From Methylococcales bacterium (lineage in GTDB: Bacteria > Pseudomonadota > Gammaproteobacteria > Methylococcales > Methylomonadaceae): 18,390 bases of DNA. Where the stretch lies: NCBI GenBank assembly GCA_009692395.1, contig SHZG01000018.1, forward strand, positions 1 through 18,390, in the 5' to 3' direction. Shown piece after piece: positions 1-7,750 of this stretch (within the stretch, counting starts at the first letter, position 1; each line of letters starts with the position of its first letter). Below the pieces are notes generated by a model that made no database searches, was not told where the DNA came from, and worked only from the letters and a program-made list of their open reading frames with translations. Position numbers and translations under genes: made by a program.

Positions 1-165
1 TTTCCTATAGTCAATATCTGTATAATTAAAGTCTTGGGAAATCCTGCTTCGTGGCAGCTTATTACGCATTGTCTCAGGTCTTCGCTGTAGGCTTTTTTCA
101 TGGGATTTTACAGGGATACATGGAGTATGTTGAAACTAAAATACTATAATAATCAAGGTAGCGTT

Positions 166-2583
166 ATGTTAAATAAAGTGGAGCAATCTCTAATCGCCTA
201 TATGAGCGTGGGATTATTTTTACTCATTGCTTTTATTGCCCCTGTTAGAGCCAGCGATTTGAGCTTATCGAATATAGGCGTGGTTACCTTAGCAGACAGT
301 AAAATACAAATACAATTGGAAATGAGTGGTGCAGCTACGTTGCCAAAAGTATTTCAAACAGACAATCCTGCCAGAATCGCTTTAGATTTTGATGGTATAA
401 AAAATGCGTTGCCTAAGAAAATGTACCCTATTAATCAGGGAGCAGTTAGTAGTGTGTATGTTGCCGCAACAGGTAATAGAATTCGGGTTGTTGTTAATAT
501 GCTTGAATTAACGCCTTTTGAAACCAAGGTTGTCGGCAATAAAGTGTTAGTAACTTTGGCGCAACAATCTAAGCCAGTTGTTTCTGCCGCGCTACCTGTG
601 TCGCCTGTACTACCTACTGCACCTATCGTGCAAAAAAATACGATGCCTGTGCCTGTTGTACCCTATCCGCCTAGTGCATCTGCTATGCCTATCACTCCAC
701 AATCAGTTAGTCCCGCCTTAATGCCAGAACAGGCAATTAGCGGTTTTGATTTTCAACGCGGCGAAAAAGGCGAAGGACGTATACTAATTTCTCTAGCAAA
801 TCCTAATACAATTGTTAATACCACAGAACAAGCTGGAAAAGTCATTTTAACGTTTGTTAATCCACGTTTACCTAGCAACCTAGCGAAAAGACTGGATGTG
901 TCTGAATTTGCGACCCCTGTTAAATATATTGATGCAGTTTCTTCTGGTAGAGATACGACACTAACTGTCGTCATGCAAACTAACCTCTATGAATACTCCT
1001 CGTTTCAATCTAATGGTTTATTAACCGTTGAGTTTCGTCCTTTAAGCGAAAATGAAAAACAAACTTTAGAAAAATCAAAAGCGAAATACACGGGCGATAG
1101 ATTATCGTTGAATTTTCAAGAAATTGAAGTCCGCAGTGTTATTGCGATTTTAGCTGAATTTACGGGGCAGAATGTGGTTGCTGGTGATGATGTTACGGGT
1201 AATATCACACTGAAGTTGGATGATGTGCCTTGGGATGAAGCCCTAGACTTTATCATGATGACTAAAGACCTAGGGAAATATGAGACGGGGAATGTCACTC
1301 TGATTGCACCCTTAGACAGAATTAGAACCTATAAAGAAAAGCAACGTGCCACCGAAACAGTGGTGGCGGCATTAGAGCCTTTAATAACTGAGTATATTAA
1401 AATTAATTATGCTAAGGCAGGGTCTATTGTTGCCTTATTATCAGGAACGAGTGGTAGTAGTAGCAGTAGCAGCAGTAGTACTAACGATGAGCAGGCTAGT
1501 ACTGGTGTTGGTAGTAGTCTTACTGAGAGTTGTGATGCAGAGGCTAATGAAGATAGCACTAACACTAGCTCAGGCAGAGACGTGTCTGGAGTGGGAACTG
1601 GAACTGGAACTGGAACTGGAACTGGCGATACGGGTGCTAGCAACCAAATAAGAGGCGTAAGAGCATTGTCCCCTCGTGGTTCAGTTGCGGTTGATAAAAG
1701 AACTAATACACTGATTGTTCGTGACACGGCAAAAAATTTAGAAGAAGTCAGGATTATGATTCATAAACTAGACGTTCCTATACGGCAAGTGATGATTGAG
1801 TCCAGAATTGTGATTGCCACCAATACCTTTGTTAAAGAATTAGGGGTTAAGTTTGGCGGGGCAAGAGTGGGTGTCAGTGGTAGTGGTAAGGCAGTCGCTG
1901 TCGGTGGAACAGGAACGAACGGAAATGTTGTACCAGATGGGGGTACATCAAGTACGCCACTTGGAACAGTTGGCGATCAATTGGTCAATCTTGGTATTGC
2001 TGGTGGTGCAACACCCATGGGTGCATTGGGCATGACGCTAGTCCGAGGCGCAGATTATGTATTGAATCTTGAATTACAAGCGTTACAAGCACAAGGTAAA
2101 GGTGAGTTAATTTCTAATCCACGTATCATGACATCTGATCATTGCCTTGCAACCATTAAACAAGGCGTGGAGATTCCTTTCACTACGACAACAACAGGAA
2201 GTGGAACTGCCACAAGTACGACTATATTTAAACAAGCATTATTAGAACTGGGAGTTAAACCACAAATAACACCCGATGGTAGTGTTATCATGAAGCTCCA
2301 TGTGACTAAAAATACGAGGGGCGAGCTTGATGAGATTACGGGTCAATCTTCTATTGACAGAAGAGAAGTTCATACTAATGTGACTGTATTGGATGGTGAA
2401 ACAGTGGTGCTGGGTGGCATTTTTGAGGAAGCTATAACAGATAACTTGAATAGTGTGCCTTTCTTTTCTGATTTACCTGGTGTTGGATTTTTGTTTAAGA
2501 ACACCAGAAAAGTGGATGATAAGAAGGAATTATTAGTCTTCGTTACACCAAAAATCGTTAAAGGTAACCAAGCTAGCGATTGA
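166..2583 (+). CDS. pilQ: Type IV pilus secretin PilQ
   Basis: PilQ forms the multimeric outer-membrane channel through which the type IV pilus passes; it also serves DNA uptake in competent bacteria. I start at the ATG at 166 (805 aa) because the next residues form a clean signal peptide (hydrophobic GLFLLIAFIAPVRA) and an AAGG lies about 8 bases upstream; in-frame ATGs at 100 and 127 only add a polar leader. In order: two AMIN-type peptidoglycan-binding domains (about residues 30-135 and 190-300), an STN/N0 domain (about 310-390), an N1 domain, and the C-terminal secretin domain with the hallmark VPFFSDLPGVGFLFKNT and a terminal LLVFVTPKI strand. The N1 domain is interrupted by a Ser-rich then (Gly-Thr)5 linker that includes a stray Cys; a second Gly-rich insert lies at the start of the secretin domain. 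pilMNOP would be expected upstream but is not visible. Identification is secure; the linker is unusual. Confidence 0.95.
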   Translation: MLNKVEQSLIAYMSVGLFLLIAFIAPVRASDLSLSNIGVVTLADSKIQIQLEMSGAATLPKVFQTDNPARIALDFDGIKNALPKKMYPINQGAVSSVYVAATGNRIRVVVNMLELTPFETKVVGNKVLVTLAQQSKPVVSAALPVSPVLPTAPIVQKNTMPVPVVPYPPSASAMPITPQSVSPALMPEQAISGFDFQRGEKGEGRILISLANPNTIVNTTEQAGKVILTFVNPRLPSNLAKRLDVSEFATPVKYIDAVSSGRDTTLTVVMQTNLYEYSSFQSNGLLTVEFRPLSENEKQTLEKSKAKYTGDRLSLNFQEIEVRSVIAILAEFTGQNVVAGDDVTGNITLKLDDVPWDEALDFIMMTKDLGKYETGNVTLIAPLDRIRTYKEKQRATETVVAALEPLITEYIKINYAKAGSIVALLSGTSGSSSSSSSSTNDEQASTGVGSSLTESCDAEANEDSTNTSSGRDVSGVGTGTGTGTGTGDTGASNQIRGVRALSPRGSVAVDKRTNTLIVRDTAKNLEEVRIMIHKLDVPIRQVMIESRIVIATNTFVKELGVKFGGARVGVSGSGKAVAVGGTGTNGNVVPDGGTSSTPLGTVGDQLVNLGIAGGATPMGALGMTLVRGADYVLNLELQALQAQGKGELISNPRIMTSDHCLATIKQGVEIPFTTTTTGSGTATSTTIFKQALLELGVKPQITPDGSVIMKLHVTKNTRGELDEITGQSSIDRREVHTNVTVLDGETVVLGGIFEEAITDNLNSVPFFSDLPGVGFLFKNTRKVDDKKELLVFVTPKIVKGNQASD
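1456..1479 (+). repeat. Poly-serine AGT/AGC run inside pilQ
   Basis: Eight consecutive Ser codons (a mix of AGT and AGC), preceded by AGT GGT, encode a flexible linker in the PilQ N1 region. The run is a trinucleotide repeat, so slippage would change linker length without breaking the frame. Confidence 0.8.
1594..1623 (+). repeat. GGAACT hexamer x5 inside pilQ
   Basis: Five perfect tandem copies of GGAACT, in frame, encode alternating Gly-Thr in the same PilQ linker as the poly-Ser run. Because the unit is 6 bp, gain or loss of copies would lengthen or shorten the protein but never shift the frame. Confidence 0.9.
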
Positions 2584-2607
2584 TAGCTTCTACTTAACGT
2601 AAAAAGT

Positions 2608-2630
2608 AGGCATAATGCCTCATTTTTTTT
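2608..2630 (+). terminator. Small hairpin plus T-run after pilQ
   Basis: AGGCA-TAA-TGCCT forms a 5-bp stem with a 3-base loop, followed by CA and eight T. It lies 25 bases after the pilQ stop and about 40 bases before aroK. The stem is short, so it is at best a weak intrinsic terminator that lets some transcription into aroK continue. Confidence 0.4.
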
Positions 2631-2667
2631 GTTATGCAACCCAATAAAATAAACAGAGTAAAGTGTC

Positions 2668-3192
2668 ATGTCGCGATTTGAAAATATATATTTAGTTGGT
2701 CTTATGGGTGCGGGAAAAACCACCATCGGTCGCCAATTAGCAAGAACCCTTAAATTGCCTTTTTATGACAGTGATAAGGCAATTGAAGAAAGTACAGGTG
2801 TTGATATTCCAACCATCTTTGAATTTGAAGGTGAAGAAGGGTTTCGGGATAGAGAACAAAAAATGTTACAACAACTCACTAAAATGGATGGCATTGTGTT
2901 AGCGACAGGCGGTGGTGCAATATTGCGTGAAGAAAATCGCCAGCTATTAAAAGACAATGGCTTTATCGTCTATTTACAATGTTCGGTAGACCGTATACTG
3001 GAACGCACCCGCCGCGATACGCAACGCCCTTTATTGAATACCAATGACCCTAGAGAGCGCATAGAAAGCTTGTTTGCGCAACGTGAGCCACTGTATTTAT
3101 CGTGCGCTGATTATAAGATTGATACGGGGGTTTTACAGAGTAAAGTCGTTGTCAGTCATATCTTAGAAGAATATAAATCGGTTCATCGCTAA
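2668..3192 (+). CDS. aroK: Shikimate kinase
   Basis: Cytoplasmic kinase that phosphorylates shikimate at the 3-OH with ATP, step five of chorismate synthesis. At 174 aa it has the usual length. The Walker A loop GLMGAGKTT starts near residue 12; DSDKAIEE holds the shikimate- and Mg-binding Asp residues; FRDREQ, the glycine-rich ATGGGAI and the lid-region RPLL are all present. No key residue is missing. It follows pilQ after an 84-base gap with a small hairpin and is followed 4 bases later by aroB, the pilQ-aroK-aroB order typical of gammaproteobacteria. The Shine-Dalgarno sequence before the ATG is weak (a GAG about 12 bases upstream). AroK versus the paralogue AroL is decided here by gene context. 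Confidence 0.96.
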   Translation: MSRFENIYLVGLMGAGKTTIGRQLARTLKLPFYDSDKAIEESTGVDIPTIFEFEGEEGFRDREQKMLQQLTKMDGIVLATGGGAILREENRQLLKDNGFIVYLQCSVDRILERTRRDTQRPLLNTNDPRERIESLFAQREPLYLSCADYKIDTGVLQSKVVVSHILEEYKSVHR

Positions 3193-3196
3193 TCGT

Positions 3197-4279
3197 ATGA
3201 AAGTATTACAAGTAGAACTTGGTGAGCGCAGTTACCCTATTTATATAGGCTCTGATTTACTTAGCCAACCCGAATTATTAACCCAGCATATTAAAGCCAA
3301 GCAAGTGCTGATCGTCACCAATACCACTATCGCACCGTTATATTTAGCGACAGTCTTGGAGTCGTTACACGATTATTGTGTGGAAACGGTCATTCTACCC
3401 GACGGTGAACAGTACAAAACGCTGGATACTATCACGCAGATTTTCGATACATTGCTGGCGGCTAAATTTAGTCGTAATAGCACACTGATTGCCTTAGGTG
3501 GTGGTGTGATTGGTGATATGGGTGGTTTTGCGGCTGCGTGTTATCAACGTGGCATTCGCTTTTTGCAAATACCCACTACGTTATTAGCACAAGTGGATTC
3601 ATCTGTCGGTGGTAAAACGGGCGTTAATCACCCCTTAGGCAAAAACATGATAGGTGCGTTTTATCAGCCGCACTGTGTGATTGCCGATGCCAGCGTATTA
3701 GATACCTTGGATGATAGACAATTAGCCGCAGGATTGGCTGAAGTTATTAAATACGGGCTAATCCGTGACGCAGAATTTTTCGCGTGGCTGGAAAACAATA
3801 TGCCTGCGTTATTAGCTAGAGATAAAACTGCCTTAGCTTACGCTATCGAACAATCCTGTTTAAATAAAGCCCAAGTCGTTACAGAAGATGAAACCGAAAC
3901 AGGCGTGCGAGCCACGCTAAATTTAGGGCATACCTTTGGTCATGCCATTGAAACAGGCTCAGGTTACGGACATTATTTGCACGGTGAAGCAGTTGCGATT
4001 GGCACTTGTCAAGCTGCTGATTTATCACGGCGTAAAGGTTGGCTAACTGATGCCGACGTGAACAGAATTATCACCCTTTTTGAACAGGCTAAATTACCCA
4101 CTGTACCGCCAAAAGCTCTTGATAGTGACCGCTTTTTAGAACTCATGGCAGTTGATAAAAAAAATATTGATGGTCAAATTCGGCTGATTTTATTAGAAAA
4201 AATTGGCTTAGCGACTTTGCCTGTTTATGTCGAGCTAGCCTTGTTAGAGATGACACTGAAAAGCTATGGCAGAGCATGA
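3197..4279 (+). CDS. aroB: 3-dehydroquinate synthase
   Basis: Cytoplasmic NAD- and metal-dependent enzyme that converts DAHP to 3-dehydroquinate, step two of the shikimate pathway. The 360-aa length is standard. The family core is intact: GGGVIGDMGGF (NAD binding), then PTTLLAQVDSSVGGKTGVN and KNMIGAFYQP, and later a GHTFGHAIE segment with metal-binding His residues. It begins 4 bases after the aroK stop with no clear Shine-Dalgarno, so translational coupling to aroK is likely. Its last 14 bases overlap the start of the next gene. aroK and aroB work in the same pathway. Confidence 0.97.
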   Translation: MKVLQVELGERSYPIYIGSDLLSQPELLTQHIKAKQVLIVTNTTIAPLYLATVLESLHDYCVETVILPDGEQYKTLDTITQIFDTLLAAKFSRNSTLIALGGGVIGDMGGFAAACYQRGIRFLQIPTTLLAQVDSSVGGKTGVNHPLGKNMIGAFYQPHCVIADASVLDTLDDRQLAAGLAEVIKYGLIRDAEFFAWLENNMPALLARDKTALAYAIEQSCLNKAQVVTEDETETGVRATLNLGHTFGHAIETGSGYGHYLHGEAVAIGTCQAADLSRRKGWLTDADVNRIITLFEQAKLPTVPPKALDSDRFLELMAVDKKNIDGQIRLILLEKIGLATLPVYVELALLEMTLKSYGRA

Positions 4280-5093
4280 GGATTTTGTTTATCAGCCGAC
4301 CAATCAAGGCAATCTTGATTACTCGCTGATAACCCAAGAACGTACGGAAAAATTAGACTTATTAACCCATTTACTGAGTAATTCACCACGCGCTGTGGTT
4401 ATTTGCGGCTCTAAATGCGTGGGTAAAACCACCTTATTACACGTTTTTCAACAACGACATAATGAAGCGTGGCATATTTGCTCAGTAGAGAGCAGTGTAG
4501 ACTTAAGTGTCGAAAAAATAGAAGCGCGGCTTATAGAGACCATCCCAAATAAGCAAACCCTAGCCCATTTTTTTGATTTACTGGATGAACAGCACAAAAA
4601 AATCGTGTTAATTATTGAGAACGCAGGGTATTTAGCCCCGTATTTAATCAATACAATTATTGACTACGCGACACAGCATCCAGTGTTAAAAATCATTTTC
4701 GTACTAACGCATGACGATTTAGCAATAAAAACCCATTCCGATAGTGCGATAGAAGATTGTCATATTATTGAAATTCCACCGTTATCAGAAATACAGTGTG
4801 GTGATTTTTTACAGCATTTGGCATTAAAATCCACGCTTCATATACCGATTCATAGCATTACCGATGACATGATAGCGAGTCTTTATCAACAAACACATGG
4901 CATTCCAGCCAATATTATTGCCCAGTTACCAATGCTAGCGCGTCCACCAAAAAATATAAAAACAGCGAACTGGTTTCTATACATCTTACTGGGTTTACTG
5001 GTATTTTGGATGGTGTTATGGTTCTTATCTGGACATAATATGCCCAGCTTAGCATCGCTCACTTCGCTATTAAAATTACTCACAGACCGATAA
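4266..5093 (+). CDS. Membrane-anchored P-loop ATPase in the damX position, no SPOR domain
   Basis: A 275-aa protein that overlaps the aroB end by 14 bases. The N-terminal two thirds is an AAA/ExeA-like ATPase: Walker A GSKCVGKTT at residues 48-56 and a Walker-B-like strand KIVLIIENAG near 112-121, where the usual acidic pair is replaced by Glu-Asn. One transmembrane segment lies at about 236-255 (WFLYILLGLLVFWMVLWFL), followed by only about 20 residues. In enterobacteria the gene after aroB is damX, a septal-ring protein with a C-terminal peptidoglycan-binding SPOR domain; related ExeA/GspA ATPases also carry a C-terminal periplasmic domain. Neither is present. The stop is followed directly by hemE, and no SPOR-like sequence was seen downstream, so the protein seems naturally short. 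Role inferred only from position: envelope or cell-division ATPase. Confidence 0.75.
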   Translation: MAEHEDFVYQPTNQGNLDYSLITQERTEKLDLLTHLLSNSPRAVVICGSKCVGKTTLLHVFQQRHNEAWHICSVESSVDLSVEKIEARLIETIPNKQTLAHFFDLLDEQHKKIVLIIENAGYLAPYLINTIIDYATQHPVLKIIFVLTHDDLAIKTHSDSAIEDCHIIEIPPLSEIQCGDFLQHLALKSTLHIPIHSITDDMIASLYQQTHGIPANIIAQLPMLARPPKNIKTANWFLYILLGLLVFWMVLWFLSGHNMPSLASLTSLLKLLTDR

Positions 5094-5101
5094 CTGACAA
5101 C

Positions 5102-6172
5102 ATGACACTCTTAAAAAACGACACTTTCATTAGAGCTTTATTCAAACAACCTGTCGCTTACACGCCTGTGTGGATGATGCGCCAGGCAGGACGCTACTTG
5201 CCTGAGTACCGCCAAATACGCGAACAAGCGGGCAGTTTTTTAAATCTTTGCACCAATCCAGAACTTGCGTGTGAAGTGACTTTGCAGCCATTACGCCGTT
5301 TTGATTTTGATGCCGCCATTTTGTTTTCTGACATATTGACCATTCCTGATGCAATGGGTTTGGGGCTATATTTTACCGAAGACGCAGGACCTAAATTTCA
5401 TCACCCACTACGCACAGCGGCAGATGTTGAAAAATTACCCATTCCAGACCCTGAATTAGAACTGGGCTACGTCATGGATGCCGTACGCTTAATTCGTAAA
5501 AATTTGGCAGGTAGTGTGCCGCTGATTGGTTTTTCAGGCAGTCCGTGGACGTTGGCGACCTATATGGTTGAAGGCGGCAGTAGCAAAAGTTTTCACCGTG
5601 TTAAAAGCTTGATGTACGAACAACCCAAAGTCATGCATGCGCTACTCGATAAACTCGCGCAATCGGTCGCTAGTTATTTGAATGCGCAAATTGCCGCTGG
5701 CGCACAAGCGGTGATGTTATTTGATACTTGGGGCGGTGTACTTAGCACCGAAGATTATGCCGAATTTTCATTATATTACGCGAAGCAAATGCGTAGTTTA
5801 TTGAACACCAATGTAGATGGTCAGCAAATCCCCACTGTTTTATTCAGCAAAGGCTGTGGACAATGGTTAGAAGCCATGACTGATGCAGGTTATGACGCAC
5901 TGGGTTTAGATTGGCAAACCGATATAGCCAATGCCCGCGCCAGAGTCGGGCATCAAGTGGCATTACAAGGTAATTTAGACCCCATTTCCTTATATGCACA
6001 ACCTGAAATTATTACTGAAAAAGTAAAAACTATTCTGCACAAATACGGTCAAGGTTCAGGTCATGTGTTTAACTTAGGGCATGGTATTCTGCCTGACATG
6101 AACCCAGAACACGTTAAAGCGATGGTGGATGCCGTCCATCAATACAGTCCTGCTTATCACGCACAGGTGTAA
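5102..6172 (+). CDS. hemE: Uroporphyrinogen decarboxylase
   Basis: Cytoplasmic cofactor-free enzyme that removes four carboxyl groups from uroporphyrinogen III to give coproporphyrinogen III in haem synthesis. Length (356 aa) is normal. The signature PVWMMRQAGRYLPEYR, with the substrate-binding Arg residues, is near residue 20, the catalytic-Asp segment FSDILTIPDAMG follows, and GFSGSPWTLATYMVEGG is the second family signature. NLGHGILPDMNPEHV is the C-terminal hallmark. It starts 8 bases after the ATPase stop and probably belongs to the same transcript. In Pseudomonas aeruginosa, from memory, gltB and gltD lie between the damX-like gene and hemE; here they are absent. Confidence 0.97.
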   Translation: MTLLKNDTFIRALFKQPVAYTPVWMMRQAGRYLPEYRQIREQAGSFLNLCTNPELACEVTLQPLRRFDFDAAILFSDILTIPDAMGLGLYFTEDAGPKFHHPLRTAADVEKLPIPDPELELGYVMDAVRLIRKNLAGSVPLIGFSGSPWTLATYMVEGGSSKSFHRVKSLMYEQPKVMHALLDKLAQSVASYLNAQIAAGAQAVMLFDTWGGVLSTEDYAEFSLYYAKQMRSLLNTNVDGQQIPTVLFSKGCGQWLEAMTDAGYDALGLDWQTDIANARARVGHQVALQGNLDPISLYAQPEIITEKVKTILHKYGQGSGHVFNLGHGILPDMNPEHVKAMVDAVHQYSPAYHAQV

Positions 6173-6173
6173 C

Positions 6174-6620
6174 ATGGAATTATTAAAAACTCTTTTAGCA
6201 ATCGGCTTAATGCTGGGCAACATCCCTGCACAAGCTGAAGAGTCAACCGCCATCACGGTTTATCGTAGCCCAACGTGTAGCTGTTGCGGCAAATGGATAG
6301 AACATTTAAAACAAAATAACTTCACTATCAAAGACATACCCACTGAGGATATGCAGGTGATTAAAACTAAATACGGTGTCAGTGAAGAAATGGCATCGTG
6401 TCATACTGCCATCGTTGATGGTTATGTCGTTGAAGGTCATGTTCCCGCTGATGACATTAAAGAAATGTTAAAAATCAAACCTAAAATCGTCGGGGTTGCC
6501 GTACCACAAATGCCTAGCGGCACACCTGGTATGGAAATGGGCGGCAAAAAAGACCCCTACAATGTCATGAGTTTCGATGCTGCAAATCATTATCAAGTTT
6601 TTAAAAGTCACACTGAGTAG
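6174..6620 (+). CDS. DUF411 family exported metal-binding protein
   Basis: I start at the ATG at 6174, one base after the hemE stop, because AGGTG sits just upstream and the next residues form a signal peptide (LLKTLLAIGLMLGNIPAQA, cut near residue 21). The mature part begins as a thioredoxin-like strand, ITVYRSPTCSCCGKW, with Cys35, Cys37 and Cys38, followed by a fourth conserved Cys76 in the ASCHTAIVDGY segment and the family block EGHVPADDI. A Met-rich stretch (MPSGTPGMEMGG) lies near the C-terminus. DUF411 proteins are periplasmic, often found with copper-resistance genes, and are thought to bind copper; no other copper gene is in the window. The protein is 148 aa, usual for the family. 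Function beyond metal binding is inferred. Confidence 0.88.
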   Translation: MELLKTLLAIGLMLGNIPAQAEESTAITVYRSPTCSCCGKWIEHLKQNNFTIKDIPTEDMQVIKTKYGVSEEMASCHTAIVDGYVVEGHVPADDIKEMLKIKPKIVGVAVPQMPSGTPGMEMGGKKDPYNVMSFDAANHYQVFKSHTE

Positions 6621-6652
6621 TTATAACTCGTCACTGCAAGTTAGGCTAAATC

Positions 6653-7750
6653 ATGCGTATTGCTATTTATTCAGGTTCATTTGATATAGTCACCGAAGGT
6701 CATCTGTGGATGATTAAAGAAGGTATTCGTTTATTTGATAAGTTAATTGTCGGTATCGGTACGAATCCCAGTAAAAAAACGCTGTTCGATTTTAAAACAC
6801 GCAAGCGATTATTAGAATCGGTGTGTGTAGAATTTGCGGATAAGGTGGTAATTGAAGATTTTGGTAATCTAGCGTTGGTGCAGTTTGCGCGTGATAAAAA
6901 GGCGGCTTATATTCTGCGTGGTATTCGCTCAGTGTCTGATTTTGATTATGAGCGAATGCTTAAAAATATTAATACGGATATTGATGAATCTATCGAAACG
7001 GTATTTTTAATGCCGCCTAGACATCTTGCCGAAGTCAGTTCCAGTCTGGTGAAAGGGATGTTGCAAATTAATGGCTGGGAAACAATTATTAAACGCTATG
7101 TGCCTGAGACTATGCAATATGCGCTGATTGAACGTTTTAGCTGCGATCCTGTAGAGCTGGCGCGGTATTATGCAGGCGACACGTCAAGTGTAATTTTGGC
7201 ACAGCGTTATAGTGGGGCAGGGCGGTATTATCATAATCTCCAACACCTTGAAAATTGTTTACAAGAATTCCGTGCGGTTGAAGCGACCTTAAGCGACAGT
7301 TACTCGGTGCTGATGGCGTTATTATTTCATGACATTGTTTATAATCCAGAAGCGCGGCAACCCTTAGCTAATGAAACTGCAAGTTGGGAATTAGCTAATC
7401 AATTGTGCCAATTCAATGAGCCAGCGGTGACCACAATTAAAAACCATATTCTGCACACATCGCACAGTTATACAGGCGATAAAAACGCAGATACTGATAC
7501 GGTTTGCGATATAGATATGACTATTTTTGGTTATTTAGAACCTGAATTTTATGAATATGAAGCTAATATTCGTCGTGAATATGCGTTTGCTAATGATGCC
7601 CAATACACCAGTGGAAGACTGAGTTTTTTACAAACGCTATTAGCGAGTGATGCTATTTTTCAAACCGATTATTTTAATAAAAAATATGAAGCCTCGGCTA
7701 GAGTTAATATAAGTAGACTTATTAATCAATTGAAAGATGGTAGTTACTAG
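6653..7750 (+). CDS. CoaD-like nucleotidyltransferase fused to an HD-superfamily phosphohydrolase
   Basis: A two-domain protein of 365 aa. Residues 1-162 match phosphopantetheine adenylyltransferase over its whole length: YSGSFDIVTEGH with the nucleotidyl-transfer TxGH at 14-17, NPSKKTLF, RGIRSVSDFDYE and SSSLVKGM, ending in a VPE helix. Residues about 165-365 resemble the COG4339 HD-type hydrolases: YYHNLQHLENCL (His194, His198), LLFHDIVYNP (His226-Asp227), NHILHTSHS (265-271) and CDIDM (Asp286/288), so a full H-HD-H-D metal set can be drawn. CoaD normally ends after about 160 residues, so this is a fusion and probably not the cell's general CoaD. It starts 32 bases after the DUF411 gene and converges on the PurA-like gene with a 4-base overlap. 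An adenylyl-transfer plus phosphate-ester hydrolysis pair on a nucleotide-like molecule is inferred. Confidence 0.85.
   Translation: MRIAIYSGSFDIVTEGHLWMIKEGIRLFDKLIVGIGTNPSKKTLFDFKTRKRLLESVCVEFADKVVIEDFGNLALVQFARDKKAAYILRGIRSVSDFDYERMLKNINTDIDESIETVFLMPPRHLAEVSSSLVKGMLQINGWETIIKRYVPETMQYALIERFSCDPVELARYYAGDTSSVILAQRYSGAGRYYHNLQHLENCLQEFRAVEATLSDSYSVLMALLFHDIVYNPEARQPLANETASWELANQLCQFNEPAVTTIKNHILHTSHSYTGDKNADTDTVCDIDMTIFGYLEPEFYEYEANIRREYAFANDAQYTSGRLSFLQTLLASDAIFQTDYFNKKYEASARVNISRLINQLKDGSY
7747..7750. other. CTAG carrying the stop codons of two convergent genes
   Basis: The palindrome CTAG supplies TAG to the plus-strand CoaD-HD gene (7748-7750) and TAG to the minus-strand PurA-like gene (7749-7747 read in reverse). 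There is no space for a terminator between the genes, so the two transcripts must overlap at their 3' ends. Confidence 0.95.

Noticed and set aside
1..99. Open frame at the left edge as the end of pilP
   Set aside because: The frame open from 1 to 90 does not look like PilP and the other two frames stop within 27 bases.
100..165. Start of pilQ at 100 or 127
   Set aside because: The signal peptide fits a start at 166; the upstream Met codons add polar residues ahead of it and have poorer ribosome-binding sites.
1407..1727. Minus-strand open frames opposite the pilQ repeats
   Set aside because: They are mirror readings of the simple repeats (runs of Leu, Val-Pro) with no start signals.
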